A DNA stretch of 64,000 nucleotides, taken from positions 62,001 to 126,000 of the forward strand of contig CALKER010000005.1 in assembly GCA_938084835.1 (NCBI GenBank), read 5' to 3'. Below the pieces are notes generated by a model, which searched no databases, had not been told where the DNA came from, and saw nothing but the letters and a program-made list of their open reading frames with translations. This DNA is from an uncultured Thermoguttaceae bacterium. Lineage in GTDB: Bacteria > Planctomycetota > Planctomycetia > Pirellulales > Thermoguttaceae. This document shows, piece by piece, positions 10,294-18,473 of this stretch (within the stretch, counting starts at the first letter, position 1; every line of letters starts with the position of its first letter). Position numbers and translations under genes: made by a program.

Positions 10294-10777
10294 GTCCCAC
10301 AGGCTCTAGCGGTTTGATTTGTGCTGGTGATTCGAGTTTGGTCTTCCTCCTGTCTGCTCTCGCTTGGAGCGACCTCGTAAGCCTGCGATTCCGACCCCCG
10401 GCGCTAACCGTAAAAGGCTCAAAATCACACTTTTTGCGGCGAAAGTTTCTTCCCGCTTACGATTGCTCAAGACCAACATGAAGACGGTCCCCATGACCGG
10501 CAGAAATAGGGTGGCTAAACATGGGGAGGTTCCCCCCAGCGGTCCGGCCACATAAGTTTTTTGTTCCTGTCGGCGGCCTTTAGCGATTTGGAGGCGACAA
10601 CGGGGGAAAATCGGCTTTTGCCGGTCTTCGTTCAGCAACGATCGGTACGCGCGGGGCTGAAACGAACGGGTTAACAATAGATTCCTAGCACTCACAAAAA
10701 TCCCGTCTAATAACTGTCCTGGCGGAAGAGTCTTTGGCGGCACGCCATTTTGTGGGATGATGGATACGCTTGCCAGC
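10294..10777. other. Non-coding gap after the giant gene
   Basis: These 484 bases separate the 3' ends of two convergent genes. I see no gene and no strong hairpin with a T-run. I checked whether the repeat protein might continue in another frame past its stop at 10293, which falls halfway through a module. None of the three forward frames gives N-domain motifs. Confidence 0.55.
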
Positions 10778-11746
10778 TTATTGTCCGCCCCGAGGTGTCT
10801 GCGAACCGGTCCCCTCGGGTGTAGTGTCCTCCGCCTTTTCCTGCTTCGGCGAAATTCTTGGCCCTGCCAACACTTCATCTGGGGTAAGAACCCCATCTCC
10901 GTTTCGATCATAAAGCTCGAATTCTTGCAGTCGCGACGGCCCGCCGTCGGCTAAGAATTCGGCAACAGTAATTTGCCCATCGCCATTGGCGTCGAGAGTG
11001 AAGAACCACCGAGGCAAACCGGCTGGCAAGCGTTCGGGGGGTACGTAAAAGCGCGAATGCGGGGAGCTCGGCTTGGCCAAGACAGAGCGGGCACGCCCAT
11101 CTGCGGAGCCGATCGGTGGGACCAGATCCACACGCCGGCGATCGCTTTCCATGACTCCCTCGCCTAGAGCAGAGGTGGCTCCAGGTTGCAAGGAGGAACT
11201 TTCGGCGGCCTCCGCCAGCACTGCCGACGGGAGCCGAAGGCGGATTCGTCGCCCTGCGGCGAATCGGCCCATCCAGTCTAAGAACTCGGCAAAACTGACC
11301 TGTCCATCCCGATCGCGATCCACCTCCTCCCATATCGCCTTACCTTCGGGCCATTCCTCGGGCGACAGGAACGTGTCCTGATCCTTGTCCCGGTAGTTAA
11401 AGCGAAGTGTGCCAAGCCGGACAATTTTCGGACTGAGCGGAGGCAGGCCGCCTGAGATCATAGGCGGCTTGCGGGACTGGGGAAGATTTTCCCCCCCGTA
11501 GACAGGATTTATTCCCTCCTTTTGCGAGGATGCCCCCTTGAGTTGATTAGTTGTTTGATCATCAAAAAAATTTTTCACAAAAGTGAGAGTTACCCCGATC
11601 GGTGGGGCTTGGCTTCCTGTGGGTAGTCTGGTCGCATCTCTTGTGGGCCGAGCGGGCGCAGTCTGGCCGGCGACCAAAAAACAGCTGAGTGCTAAAAACG
11701 CTACCCGAATTTCGCGTCCCACCGGGATTAACCAAGCCCCGTTCAT
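10778..11746 (-). CDS. Exported four-EF-hand calcium-binding protein
   Basis: The 322-residue product starts at ATG 11746, preceded by GGAGGAAAGCCC; the open frame reaches back to 11953 but lacks a better start. Residues ~12-30 (IRVAFLALSCFLVAGQTA) form a signal peptide. Four EF-hand loops are visible in two pairs: DKDQDTFLSPEE (~120), DRDRDGQVSFAE (~143), DANGDGQITVAE (~252) and DRNGDGVLTPDE (~280). The last three keep the Asp at positions 1, 3 and 5 (or Asp/Asn) and Glu at 12. A low-complexity linker of ~90 residues parts the pairs. It lies between the giant N-domain gene and the gsp cluster, on the opposite strand. Such EF-hand proteins are common in planctomycete envelopes. Calcium binding is likely; a link to secretion is a guess based on position. 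Confidence 0.85.
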   Translation of the reverse strand: MNGAWLIPVGREIRVAFLALSCFLVAGQTAPARPTRDATRLPTGSQAPPIGVTLTFVKNFFDDQTTNQLKGASSQKEGINPVYGGENLPQSRKPPMISGGLPPLSPKIVRLGTLRFNYRDKDQDTFLSPEEWPEGKAIWEEVDRDRDGQVSFAEFLDWMGRFAAGRRIRLRLPSAVLAEAAESSSLQPGATSALGEGVMESDRRRVDLVPPIGSADGRARSVLAKPSSPHSRFYVPPERLPAGLPRWFFTLDANGDGQITVAEFLADGGPSRLQEFELYDRNGDGVLTPDEVLAGPRISPKQEKAEDTTPEGTGSQTPRGGQ

Positions 11747-12473
11747 GGGCTTTCCTCCTTTGCGGCGGTAACTGTTTGAACATGGGGCGGCGGAGCAAAA
11801 AGTCAACACTCCGACGGGCTTATTCCTTTGCCTGCATTGTTTAGCTATTCCTCTAAAGTACCACCAAATGACAAGTCTTGCCCAACTTTTATTATCCTCC
11901 GTTTTTGCCGTTTTTCCGGATCCGTGATGTTTCGGAATGTTAAGGCAATCCATAAGATCGAGGTTTTGATTCTAACCTTCCCAGGACACATGTTTGGCAT
12001 TTAGGCATCTCGAGACATTATGAACACCGGGCACATTATGAAAAACGCCGTCAGGGCCACATGAACTTTCGTGCGTACAAGTTATCAGGCGGTGCCCAAA
12101 TTCTGGGGTTTTTGGCGCTGGAATGTTGCGATTTCATAATAAGGGCATTTCGGCGCCCGAAAGGTGCGTTTGCAAATGATCATTGTGTTGGTTTCTCTGG
12201 TATTTCGCCTTGACGAGGGCATGAAACCGGATACAATCACAGCTAGAAGAGTGTAGCGAATTTAGACAGAGGTAATGACTCTCCCGCCTCTTTGAGAAAG
12301 ACGACCGGACTTGCCTTGTGCTTAAACGGAAAACTCCCGCCTAAAGTTAGCCTTCCTTGATCTGAGGAAGTGGTCAAGGACGTTGACAAGCGGTTCATGG
12401 ATGAACAGTTACCGGATGTCCACTAGGACAATAGGGGGACAGGCTTCCTCGGTAAGTCGCACAAGGATCTGTC
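11747..12473. other. Divergent intergenic region between the EF-hand gene and gspE
   Basis: This 727-bp stretch must hold the promoters of both divergent genes. It contains a sigma70-like promoter facing gspE at 12210-12237. Two copies of ACATTATGAA occur at 12015-12024 and 12033-12042, 18 bp apart. I see no gene in it and found no clear promoter for the EF-hand gene. Confidence 0.6.
12210..12237 (+). promoter_or_regulatory. Sigma70-like promoter ahead of the gsp cluster
   Basis: TTGACG at 12210-12215 and TACAAT at 12232-12237 are separated by 16 bp. The predicted start of transcription is near 12244, giving a leader of about 230 nt before gspE. The same TTGAC-16 bp-TACAAT arrangement occurs before the first tat gene at 27624. 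Confidence 0.55.
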
Positions 12474-14162
12474 ATGGCTTCGATGAAAACTGCTCAACGT
12501 GGATGGTCCCTTTCGGCCGAGGAACTTGCGCGCGCCCGCGAGTGCTTGGAGCAAGAAGGGACCCTTGAGTCCTTTGCTTTGGAGATGGGGTTTGACAGCG
12601 AAGAGGAGGCGTGGCGGGCGGTGGGCGACGCGCTTAGCATGGACTACCTGGACTTGAGCGCCGCCCGGATTGATTTTTCGCTCCTTCAGGATTTTCCGGT
12701 TCGCCTCATTCATCGGCACAACGTATTTCCCATCGCTCTGGCCGGTGGAACGCTGGTTCTGGCTACAGCCAATCCTTTTGATCTTCATGCCATCGATGCG
12801 GTTGGGGCGGCGGTGGGGCGAAGCGTGTTGCCGGTGCTGGTAACCCCCAAAGAGTTGCAGAAACTGATCAAAAGTCGGCTCGGGGTGGGGGCAGAAACGA
12901 TAAACGATCTTTTGGCGCAGGAGGATGATTCGTCTCGGGTGGAGTTGCTCGACGAACCGGAGTGGGATGCCGCGGAGGCGGCGGAAGCTCAGGAAGCTTC
13001 CGTGGTTCGTCTTGTCAACGAAATTCTTGTAGAGGCTATCGAAGCGCGCGCAAGCGACATCCACCTCGAATGCCAGGCTTCGGGCATGAAAATTCGTTAT
13101 CGTATCGACGGAGTGCTTCAAACTCAGCCCACACCCCCTCAGATCAATCGCTTCAAAAATGCCATTATTAGCCGCCTGAAAATCATGGCCCGGCTTAATA
13201 TCGCGGAGAAGCGTTTACCTCAGGATGGGCGCATCAAGTTAAAAGTCAACGGACGCGAGGTGGATATCCGTGTTTCCGTCATTCCCATGTTGCATGGCGA
13301 AGGGATTGTTATGCGAATCCTCGACAAAGACCGCATGCAATTTAACCTTCGTGGTTTGGGAATGGAAGAGGATGTTTACGAACAATTTCAGCAGTTGATC
13401 CGCCTACCACACGGGATCATCTTGGTCACTGGCCCTACTGGTTCAGGAAAAACCACCACACTGTATAGTGCCCTCAACGAGATAAAAAGCGAAGCCACGA
13501 AAATTATCACCACGGAAGATCCGATTGAGTACCATCTCGAGGGGATCAACCAAATCCAAGTGCACCCAAAGGTGGGGCTGACGTTTGCGGCCAGCTTGCG
13601 GAGTATCCTCCGGCATGACCCAGATGTGATTCTTGTGGGAGAGATACGTGACTTGGAAACGGCGGAGAATGCCGTACAGGCATCGCTGACGGGTCATTTG
13701 GTGTTCAGTACTTTGCACACCAACGATGCGGCCAGTGCCTTCATGCGGCTTACAGACATGGGTGTAGAGCCCTTTTTGGTCTCCAGCACCGTAGAAGGGG
13801 TGATGGCCCAGCGGCTGGTCCGCACGTTGTGCACACATTGTCGCGAGCCCTATTATCCTTCGGAAGAAGAGCTACCGGAAGATTTCCCGCGACCTCAAGG
13901 TCGAAGGTTGCCTTTGCTCTATCGGGCGGTGGGGTGTCGACATTGTCGCAATACCGGATACAGAGGGAGAATTGGCATTTTCGAGCTTTTGGTCACTAAC
14001 GACGAAATCCGCCGCCTGGTAGGGGAGCGTACCCCAACCCACGTCATTAAAAAGGTGGCAATGGACGCGGGAATGCGGACTCTTCGCCAGGACGGCTGGC
14101 TCAAGGTGCTCCGTGGTGTCACCAGCATTGAGGAAGTCCTTCGCGTAACTAAGGGAGATTGA
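12474..14162 (+). CDS. gspE: Type II secretion/type IV pilus assembly ATPase GspE (PilB family)
   Basis: This is the cytoplasmic hexameric ATPase that powers pseudopilus assembly. The 562-residue length suits the family. The start at ATG 12474 has AAGGA 7 nt upstream. Residues 1-145 form the N-terminal MshEN/GspE-N region that binds the L/M platform. The catalytic domain has Walker A GPTGSGKT (320-327), the Asp box around ITTEDPIEY, Walker B DVILVGEIRD (384-393) and the His box SLTGHLVFSTLHTND. The zinc-binding tetracysteine is present as CTHC (453/456) and CRHC (488/491), typical of assembly rather than retraction ATPases. It is the first gene of the secretion cluster and is followed after 125 bp by gspF. 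The identification is firm. Whether the machine is best called T2SS or pilus-like depends on its partners, which look T2SS-type (GspG, GspK). Confidence 0.95.
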   Translation: MASMKTAQRGWSLSAEELARARECLEQEGTLESFALEMGFDSEEEAWRAVGDALSMDYLDLSAARIDFSLLQDFPVRLIHRHNVFPIALAGGTLVLATANPFDLHAIDAVGAAVGRSVLPVLVTPKELQKLIKSRLGVGAETINDLLAQEDDSSRVELLDEPEWDAAEAAEAQEASVVRLVNEILVEAIEARASDIHLECQASGMKIRYRIDGVLQTQPTPPQINRFKNAIISRLKIMARLNIAEKRLPQDGRIKLKVNGREVDIRVSVIPMLHGEGIVMRILDKDRMQFNLRGLGMEEDVYEQFQQLIRLPHGIILVTGPTGSGKTTTLYSALNEIKSEATKIITTEDPIEYHLEGINQIQVHPKVGLTFAASLRSILRHDPDVILVGEIRDLETAENAVQASLTGHLVFSTLHTNDAASAFMRLTDMGVEPFLVSSTVEGVMAQRLVRTLCTHCREPYYPSEEELPEDFPRPQGRRLPLLYRAVGCRHCRNTGYRGRIGIFELLVTNDEIRRLVGERTPTHVIKKVAMDAGMRTLRQDGWLKVLRGVTSIEEVLRVTKGD

Positions 14163-14287
14163 TGCTCGGTTTGGTAGGGGCCCTGGGAGAGGGGCAAAGA
14201 TCGGCTCGGTGGCATTTCCTCAATGGTGGGTTTGGCAGAGCGGCACCGAATGAATAAAACACGTCGTCCTGTGGACGCGCTTGGCCC

Positions 14288-15493
14288 ATGCCTGAATTCG
14301 TCTACGTAGCCCGCTCAGCGAGCGGCGAGGATGTAAGCGGCACCATCGCTGCAGGAAGTGCGCGGGAAGCCGTGGCAGTTCTCTCCGACCGCTCGCTCTT
14401 TCCCCTTCGGGTGGAGCCGGTCCGTCAACAGTTCTTTTGGCCGATGAGGCGTCGGGTGACGTTGTCCCAGCTGGCCAGCACCTTGGCGCAGTTGGCCGAC
14501 CTGTTGCAAAACGGAGTGCCGCTTCTGACCTCCTTATCGCTCCTGGCGGAACAGGCGGTTCACCCGGAACTCCGGCGGGTGTTGGCCAACGTCCGCGACA
14601 AAGTGGCAGAGGGCACCGCCATTGATCAAGCGTTGGCAAGTCATCCCCATGTGTTTGGGGAACTTGTGGTCAGCATGGTCCGAGCAGGGGCTGAAGGGGC
14701 CTTTTTGGAAGAGGCTTTGAAGCGAACTGCTAACTTTTTGGAGCTGCAGGAAGAAATCCGGTCCCGCGTCAAAGGGGCGATGTTTTATCCCGCCTTTTTG
14801 GCGATTGTTGGAACCGTGATCACCGTGGCGCTTATTGTATTTTTCGTTCCCCGCTTTGCTGAGCTGTTCGATAAGCTCGAGCGCGAAGGCGGCGGGCTAC
14901 CGTTAGCAACGGTTGTTCTGTTGCATCTGAGCGACTTTCTCGGTCGTTATGGCCTGCTGGTGGGTGTGGGTATTGCCGCCGCGGTTGTTGGACTGCGGCA
15001 GATGGCCAAAACACCCCGGGGTCAAGAGTGGTGCGACCGGCTAAAGTTGCAGTTGCCGATATTTGGCCCAATATTTCTCAGCTATGCTCTCTCCCGATTT
15101 TGCCGCGTGTTGGGGACGCTGCTTCGCAACGGTGTTCCCCTCCTAAAAGCACTGGAGATCAGCAGTCAGTCAGCGGGTAATAGGGTGTTGGAAAAGGCAA
15201 TACGTGACTCGGCGGAGAATGTATCCTCTGGTGAAACGTTGTCTCGCCCCCTAGCCCAATGTGGAATTATCCCCAAGCCTGTGATGGCGATGATCACCGT
15301 GGCCGAACAGGCCAATAATCTTGAAGAAGTGCTTGTGGACATCGCGGAGTCGGTAGAGCGCCGCATGGCCCGGCAGATTGATCTTATGGTGCGGATGGTG
15401 GAGCCAATTATGCTCCTTGTGATGGGTGTGTTGATTATGTTCGTGTTGGTGGCACTTTTGTTACCTATCGTGGAGATGAGTACGTCACTCTAA
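14288..15493 (+). CDS. gspF: Type II secretion inner-membrane platform protein GspF
   Basis: GspF is the polytopic platform protein that couples the ATPase to pseudopilin insertion. The 401-residue product begins with the usual MPEFVYVA-type strand and the GTIAAGSAREAV helix. Two T2SSF helical domains are visible at about residues 65-190 and 270-390, each with an LLxxGVPLLxxL motif (LLQNGVPLLTSL, LLRNGVPLLKAL). Hydrophobic segments lie near 160-185 (FLAIVGTVITVALIVFFVP), 215-235 and 370-395. The C-terminus LLLPIVEMSTSL is close to the family's ending. I see no strong ribosome site at ATG 14288, but the N-terminal sequence matches the family from its first residue. It follows gspE in the expected order. 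Confidence 0.93.
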   Translation: MPEFVYVARSASGEDVSGTIAAGSAREAVAVLSDRSLFPLRVEPVRQQFFWPMRRRVTLSQLASTLAQLADLLQNGVPLLTSLSLLAEQAVHPELRRVLANVRDKVAEGTAIDQALASHPHVFGELVVSMVRAGAEGAFLEEALKRTANFLELQEEIRSRVKGAMFYPAFLAIVGTVITVALIVFFVPRFAELFDKLEREGGGLPLATVVLLHLSDFLGRYGLLVGVGIAAAVVGLRQMAKTPRGQEWCDRLKLQLPIFGPIFLSYALSRFCRVLGTLLRNGVPLLKALEISSQSAGNRVLEKAIRDSAENVSSGETLSRPLAQCGIIPKPVMAMITVAEQANNLEEVLVDIAESVERRMARQIDLMVRMVEPIMLLVMGVLIMFVLVALLLPIVEMSTSL

Positions 15494-15786
15494 ATCGGGG
15501 TGAAAAGCGGCAGAAGCGTGACATTTTTGGCGGGCAGCCTGCGGCGACATCCGCCGTAATTCGGTGGAAAATAAGCTTGATTTCGGTGACGGGTGTGGGT
15601 CGCAAACACGTGTACAAATTTGGCTGAAAACAAGACCCTATAGGGATCTGGAGCTCCCCTCCGGTTCGGCACACAACAGGGTAGAAGAGCTTCGATTTGA
15701 AGCGCAAGAGGCCGTTCGGGGAACGAATAGCCGATGGCAGGGATGCATAGTGAGAAAGATGAAGTGCCAATCTTTGAAGCATCAAC

Positions 15787-15830
15787 ACAATTTTGGATGG
15801 TTTAATAACAATTTTGGACGGTTTAACAAC
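15787..15830. repeat. Two tandem copies of a 21-bp unit upstream of gspG
   Basis: ACAATTTTGGATGGTTTAAT and its near-copy ACAATTTTGGACGGTTTAAC start at 15787 and 15808, so the period is exactly 21 bp, two turns of B-DNA. Only two positions differ within the unit. The repeat ends about 55 bp before the ribosome site of the major pseudopilin gene. Same-face spacing suggests paired binding of a regulator; this is inference. Confidence 0.7.
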
Positions 15831-15886
15831 GATCACAGTTTGCGGGACCAATCGGTCCTGATATGTAAGCGTGAAGGATGAGAATG

Positions 15887-15894
15887 AAGGAGGG
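15887..15894 (+). promoter_or_regulatory. Strong Shine-Dalgarno site that fixes the gspG start
   Basis: AAGGAGGG lies 7 nt before ATG 15902. It overlaps the upstream in-frame ATGs at 15878 and 15884, which have no such site. I therefore start gspG at 15902. Confidence 0.75.
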
Positions 15895-15901
15895 TGTTTC
15901 C

Positions 15902-16528
15902 ATGACTTGCGTCCCAAAATATTCTGGCAAACGCAAGCTTTCCCGAAGATCCGCATTTACCTTAATGGAGATGTTGATTGTTTTGGGAATCCTGGTGATG
16001 CTGATTGCCCTTGCGGCACCTCGTTTCTTGGGTGCGCAAAAGAAGGCGGACATCCAGACGGCGAAGACTCAGATCGGGCTTTTTCGCGGGGCTCTCGAGC
16101 GCTATGCTTTGGATATGAAAACGTTTCCCACAACAGAGGAGGGGCTTGAGGCACTCATTTCGCCTCCGGCGGGTTCGGACACTGGTGCGGGGGAGGGGGC
16201 GGCAACGGCAGCCTCGGGGAAGTGGGATGGGCCGTATTTGAACGTCAGTCAAATTCCGCTTGATCCGTGGGGGAATCCGTATCAGTACCGTTACCCACCG
16301 GAGCGCGGGACAACCGACTTCCCGGATATTTGGTCTTTCGGTCCCGATGGGCAAGACAACACCGAGGATGACATCTGCAGTTGGGGCTCGCCGGGGCAAG
16401 GGAGAGCCCAGGAGTCACCCGGTGCTGGCACATTCGATCGCCCACTGCCATCGGGCGGACCACCCATGCCGCCGGCCGGAGGACTCACTCCCCCGGGGCC
16501 TCCGCCAACGCGGCCGGCCAATATTTAG
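15902..16528 (+). CDS. gspG: Major pseudopilin GspG
   Basis: GspG is the main subunit of the type II secretion pseudopilus. With the start at ATG 15902 the product has 208 residues. A positive leader (KRKLSRRS) precedes the prepilin peptidase site A18|F19 and the helix FTLMEMLIVLGILVMLIA, with Glu at +5. The residue before the cut is Ala, not the usual Gly. The GspG-type core follows: DIQTAKTQIGLFRGALERYA, FPTTEEGLEALI, then IPLDPWGNPYQYRYP and SFGPDGQDNTEDDICSW, which match the calcium-site loop of the family. Unlike most GspG proteins, the chain continues about 48 residues past this point as a Pro/Gly-rich tail. It is followed by the minor pseudopilin genes. The identification is firm. Confidence 0.93.
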   Translation: MTCVPKYSGKRKLSRRSAFTLMEMLIVLGILVMLIALAAPRFLGAQKKADIQTAKTQIGLFRGALERYALDMKTFPTTEEGLEALISPPAGSDTGAGEGAATAASGKWDGPYLNVSQIPLDPWGNPYQYRYPPERGTTDFPDIWSFGPDGQDNTEDDICSWGSPGQGRAQESPGAGTFDRPLPSGGPPMPPAGGLTPPGPPPTRPANI

Positions 16529-16751
16529 ACGACTCTCCAGCGCCGAGCCATCGCTATACGCGATCGGCCCCTTGGGAGAGCTCCGGGTTGCTATCCAACA
16601 AAATTCAAGCTCCCGGTTGATTTCTAACCACAGTGTGCTCACGTTCCGGGTGGAATTTTGATGCTTCCGACAGAATGGGTCGGGCAAAACGCACAGATGG
16701 CTCCCCGAAGTTTTCTATGCTGCCAGCGCACTGCGATCCTTGAAGGTTGTG

Positions 16752-17573
16752 ATGGTAGCTAAGCGACCGGCCTACAGTTTAGTGGAAATGATCATTGTGG
16801 TGGCGATTATCGCTGCCTTAATGGCCCTTGCCTGGCCATCGTTTGCAAGGCCGGCGGGTCGGTGGCAACTTGTTTACGTGGCGAAGCAGCTTCGAGGGGA
16901 ACTGGCTCACGCCCGCCTGGAGGCCATTCGCACGGGAAAGCCGTGGCAGTTTTGCTACGAACAGGGCGGTCGGCGATATTTTATCTCACCATTGGCCGCG
17001 GAGGAATTCGTATCTTGGGAGGGAACGGCCGGTGCTGGGACCGCGACCAGGTTGGAAGTGCTCAATTCGGGAATGGAGTACCCTCGCGGAGTTGCGGAAT
17101 TAGGGGTTAACGCCAACGATGTGGCTGAGGGGGAGGCGGTTAAGGATTTGCCATTAGGCATTTTCTTCGTAGCTGGGGCGGACCTTGGCCAAGGGTTTCG
17201 CGGCCGCGGGGCACCGGCGGAGGTAACGGCGGGTACCTTTGACGCCCTTTTAGGAGATCAGGAGGAAGGCCCCGCTGTCATACTCGAGGAATCAAGTCCG
17301 GCGGGAAGCGATGGCCTGGCAACTGCGGTAGGAGAAAATTTCGCCAACACACGTGGTGGTGGGGGATGGCGGCGGATTGTGTTTTTGCCCACGGGGCGGA
17401 CGGCCTTCAATCAGTCTTTCTCCCTTTACGCTGCCGATGGAACTTCCCTAACCTTACTGGTGCGGGCGGTTACCGGCACGGCTGTGATAGGTCAACTGCG
17501 CAGAGCCGGGCCGGGGGTACACGACTCCCTTTTCCGCCAGAACACCTTCCAGCCAACCCGGGCGGAACCATAA
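16752..17573 (+). CDS. gspH: Minor pseudopilin, GspH-like
   Basis: The product of about 273 residues starts at ATG 16752, with GAAGG 5 nt upstream; an in-frame TTG at 16740 is a weaker choice. The leader is very short (MVAKRPA), followed by YSLVEMIIVVAIIAALMALA. Tyr is at +1, Glu at +5, and Ala again precedes the cut site. The region after the helix (LVYVAKQLRGELAHARLEAIRTGKP) is the GspH pattern, where the helix leads to a beta-sheet domain. The rest has little recognisable sequence and is longer than typical GspH (~170-200). Its position between gspG and gspI supports the call. It probably sits at the pseudopilus tip. Confidence 0.8.
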   Translation: MVAKRPAYSLVEMIIVVAIIAALMALAWPSFARPAGRWQLVYVAKQLRGELAHARLEAIRTGKPWQFCYEQGGRRYFISPLAAEEFVSWEGTAGAGTATRLEVLNSGMEYPRGVAELGVNANDVAEGEAVKDLPLGIFFVAGADLGQGFRGRGAPAEVTAGTFDALLGDQEEGPAVILEESSPAGSDGLATAVGENFANTRGGGGWRRIVFLPTGRTAFNQSFSLYAADGTSLTLLVRAVTGTAVIGQLRRAGPGVHDSLFRQNTFQPTRAEP

Positions 17574-17576
17574 TCC

Positions 17577-18179
17577 ATGCCCCGGTTAAAACACCCTGGT
17601 TTTTCCCTTCTTGAAGTCCTGGTAGCCGTGGCGGTCCTGGCAGCTTCCGCAGTGCTGCTTGCTCAGATTGCCAGCTTTTCTCGGCAGAATATCGAGAAGC
17701 TTCGCCATCGAACCCAGGCTCAGTTGTTGTGCCAAAGTAAGTTGAGCGAGATCGTCTGCGGAGCCCAACCCCTCGAAGCGGTAAGTCGGCAAGAATTTGC
17801 CGATTTGCCCGGCTGGTATTTTTCGGTCGAAGTAACCCCGTTGGAGACCGAGGGGCTTGTGGCGGTCATTGTGACCACCTGGCTTGAGGCAGGCACTGCG
17901 GGGACTGACCCCGGTATGGCACGACCGGCACTGGCCGAATTTACGTTGATGCGGTGGATTCGCGATCCGAATCGGGCCGCAGTGAGCCGGTGGAACAACC
18001 TGAATTGGGAGGCAGGAAGCAGGTCGGAACGGGCCGCCTCCCCTACGTCGGCTTCGCGGTCGGAGAATCGAACTTCCGGTTCGCAAACGGGAATGTCCAC
18101 CACGTCAGGAAGTCCGTCGGGCCGCCGCGGAATGGGCTTCGGCGGTTGGCGGCGCTCGGCAAGCCGCAGCCGAAATTGA
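17577..18179 (+). CDS. gspI: Minor pseudopilin, GspI-like
   Basis: The 200-residue product starts at ATG 17577, just 3 nt after the gspH stop, which suggests translational coupling. The leader MPRLKHPG precedes FSLLEVLVAVAVLAASAVLL; here the residue before the cut is the normal Gly and Glu is at +5. The stretch ENIEKLRHRTQAQLLCQSKL is like the GspI helix that enters the tip complex with GspJ and GspK (the visible text is QNIEKLRHRTQAQLLCQSKL). The last ~60 residues are unusual: a Ser/Arg/Gly-rich tail with no predicted fold. The call rests on the N-terminus and gene order. Confidence 0.8.
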   Translation: MPRLKHPGFSLLEVLVAVAVLAASAVLLAQIASFSRQNIEKLRHRTQAQLLCQSKLSEIVCGAQPLEAVSRQEFADLPGWYFSVEVTPLETEGLVAVIVTTWLEAGTAGTDPGMARPALAEFTLMRWIRDPNRAAVSRWNNLNWEAGSRSERAASPTSASRSENRTSGSQTGMSTTSGSPSGRRGMGFGGWRRSASRSRN

Positions 18180-18473
18180 CGGATCGTGAATTTAATTTCG
18201 TGCCGGCGGCACAGACCGATCGCCCTAGCAAAACCTGTTGACGTACGAAAAACTAAGTGTGGACAGCGGCAGGCCTGCGAGCCTAGCAGTTCGGCTCTGC
18301 CCCAGGCAAGGGAAAACCCGCAGCCTGTTGACGTTGATCTGCAGAGTGGCTCAACCCCGCGGTCACAGGGCGAATGGGAGCTTCCTAAGGTGCGGAATCG
18401 TACAGAGCTGATTTACAGGCGAGGTTTCATGCGCGACCTTTTGGCCGCATGATTTGCAGTTGGCAGCGTTGTT

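Larger units (their letters stand above)
15494..15901. other. Spacer between gspF and gspG, with a tandem repeat and a strong ribosome site
   Basis: This gap of about 400 bp inside the secretion cluster has no gene I can support. It holds the 21-bp tandem repeat at 15787-15830 and the gspG ribosome site at 15887-15894. The major pseudopilin probably has its own regulated transcript or an mRNA-level signal here, as it is needed in larger amounts than its neighbours. Confidence 0.5.

Noticed and set aside
10200..10777. A frameshift that truncates the giant repeat protein halfway through its last module
   Set aside because: The downstream forward frames give no further N-domain or secretin motifs, so the stop appears to be the natural end.
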